A stretch of 64,000 nucleotides of DNA from Enoplosus armatus (Eukaryota > Chordata > Actinopteri > Centrarchiformes > Enoplosidae): contig NC_092184.1 of the NCBI RefSeq assembly GCF_043641665.1, positions 4,505,108 to 4,569,107 of the forward strand, in the 5' to 3' direction. This document shows positions 39,300 through 64,000 of the stretch, one piece after another (the first letter of the stretch is position 1; every line of letters starts with the position of its first letter). A program made the position numbers and the translations under genes. Under the pieces are notes generated by a model, which made no database searches, was not told the DNA's origin, and was given only the letters and a program-made list of their open reading frames with translations.

Positions 39300-39551
39300 T
39301 TAGAGGTAGTCATCCTCACTGGACTGCTCATCCTCGTCGTAGTTGTAGTGGTAATAGTTGCTGGGGCCTTCGCCGGGGTCGTCGCTGCTGGCAGCCGAAC
39401 TTTCCTCAGTAAGCTTAGACCCTTCTGAGCTAACGGAAGGACTGCGGCTCATCCTCCACAGCTGGTGGGCAAAGGTCCGCCCCCAGCTGCAGTGCTGTCC
39501 AATAGGGCGCAAGAGCCGGATGAGCTCAGCGGCCTCCTGCCAGTAAGAAGT
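39300..39551 (-). other. In-frame 83-codon open extension behind the myosin stop
   Basis: Directly after the TGA at 39552-39554 and in the same frame, 83 sense codons run to a TAA at 39300-39302. The product starts TSYWQEAAELIRLLRPIGQH, has a Ser/Glu-rich middle and ends YYHYNYDEDEQSSEDDYL. Base composition is GC-rich like the neighbouring exons and drops to AT-rich exactly after the TAA. A CAG acceptor at 39537-39539 precedes GAG GCC in phase 0, compatible with the preceding exon. It may be a readthrough tail, an alternative last exon, or a conserved 3'-UTR relic. I do not recognise the peptide. Confidence 0.4.
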
Positions 39552-63832
<24,281 letters not shown>

Positions 63833-64000
63833 CTGAACACACACAGACACAGAGAGAGAGAGAGAGTCACATGAACACACACAAAGTTAGACAGCACAGA
63901 AAGTGTCAGGGTCAGAAACAATGAGGGCTCCTTTTTTCTCTTCCTGAGCCCTGACACTAAACCTTTTCCTCTTTCTGTCTCTAAATATACAAGTCTTTGT

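Overview
The window is teleost-type nuclear DNA: split genes with short introns and GT-AG junctions, very dense CA/GT microsatellites, and many fragments of interspersed repeats of the kind common in ray-finned fish. It carries two protein-coding genes in a tail-to-tail (convergent) arrangement. No rRNA, tRNA, CRISPR or prokaryotic feature was seen. The species cannot be named from this sequence.

Region 1-13,300 has no recognisable coding exon. It holds simple repeats and old repeat fragments, and is either the 5' flank or a long 5'-UTR intron of the first gene. From 13,442 to 30,939 (+ strand) there is a complete glycerophosphodiester phosphodiesterase gene of the GDPD4/GDPD5 multipass-membrane family. 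Sixteen coding exons join in one open frame of 597 codons. They give a cytosolic N-terminus, about five N-terminal membrane helices, a GDPD catalytic domain with the expected His/Arg/Glu/Asp residues, a last membrane helix and a short Ser/Pro-rich tail. The last intron appears to use a GC donor. The 3' UTR probably ends near 32,275, and its best poly(A) signal lies inside a small inverted-repeat element.

Region 32,282-39,299 is intergenic plus 3' UTR, with a LINE-like tail and an inverted-repeat element. From 63,832 down to 39,552 (- strand) lies the 3' three quarters of a myosin VIIa gene: 34 coding exons and 1,579 codons plus stop. It starts inside the motor domain and runs through the IQ neck, a charged helix, MyTH4-FERM 1, SH3, and MyTH4-FERM 2 to the natural C-terminus. 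The first part of the motor lies beyond the right edge. GDPD4 and MYO7A are also convergent neighbours in the human genome, so order and orientation look conserved, which favours GDPD4 over GDPD5 as the name.

The observations most worth checking are: (1) an 83-codon GC-rich open frame directly behind, and in frame with, the myosin stop codon, reachable by readthrough or by an in-phase alternative acceptor; (2) a textbook U12-type AT-AC intron in the second MyTH4 domain of the myosin; (3) the catalytic exon 9 of the GDPD gene sandwiched between long TG repeats, with one repeat taking the place of the polypyrimidine tract; (4) CA repeats starting directly at several myosin 5' splice sites. All protein assignments come from reading translations against remembered family sequences; no database search was run.
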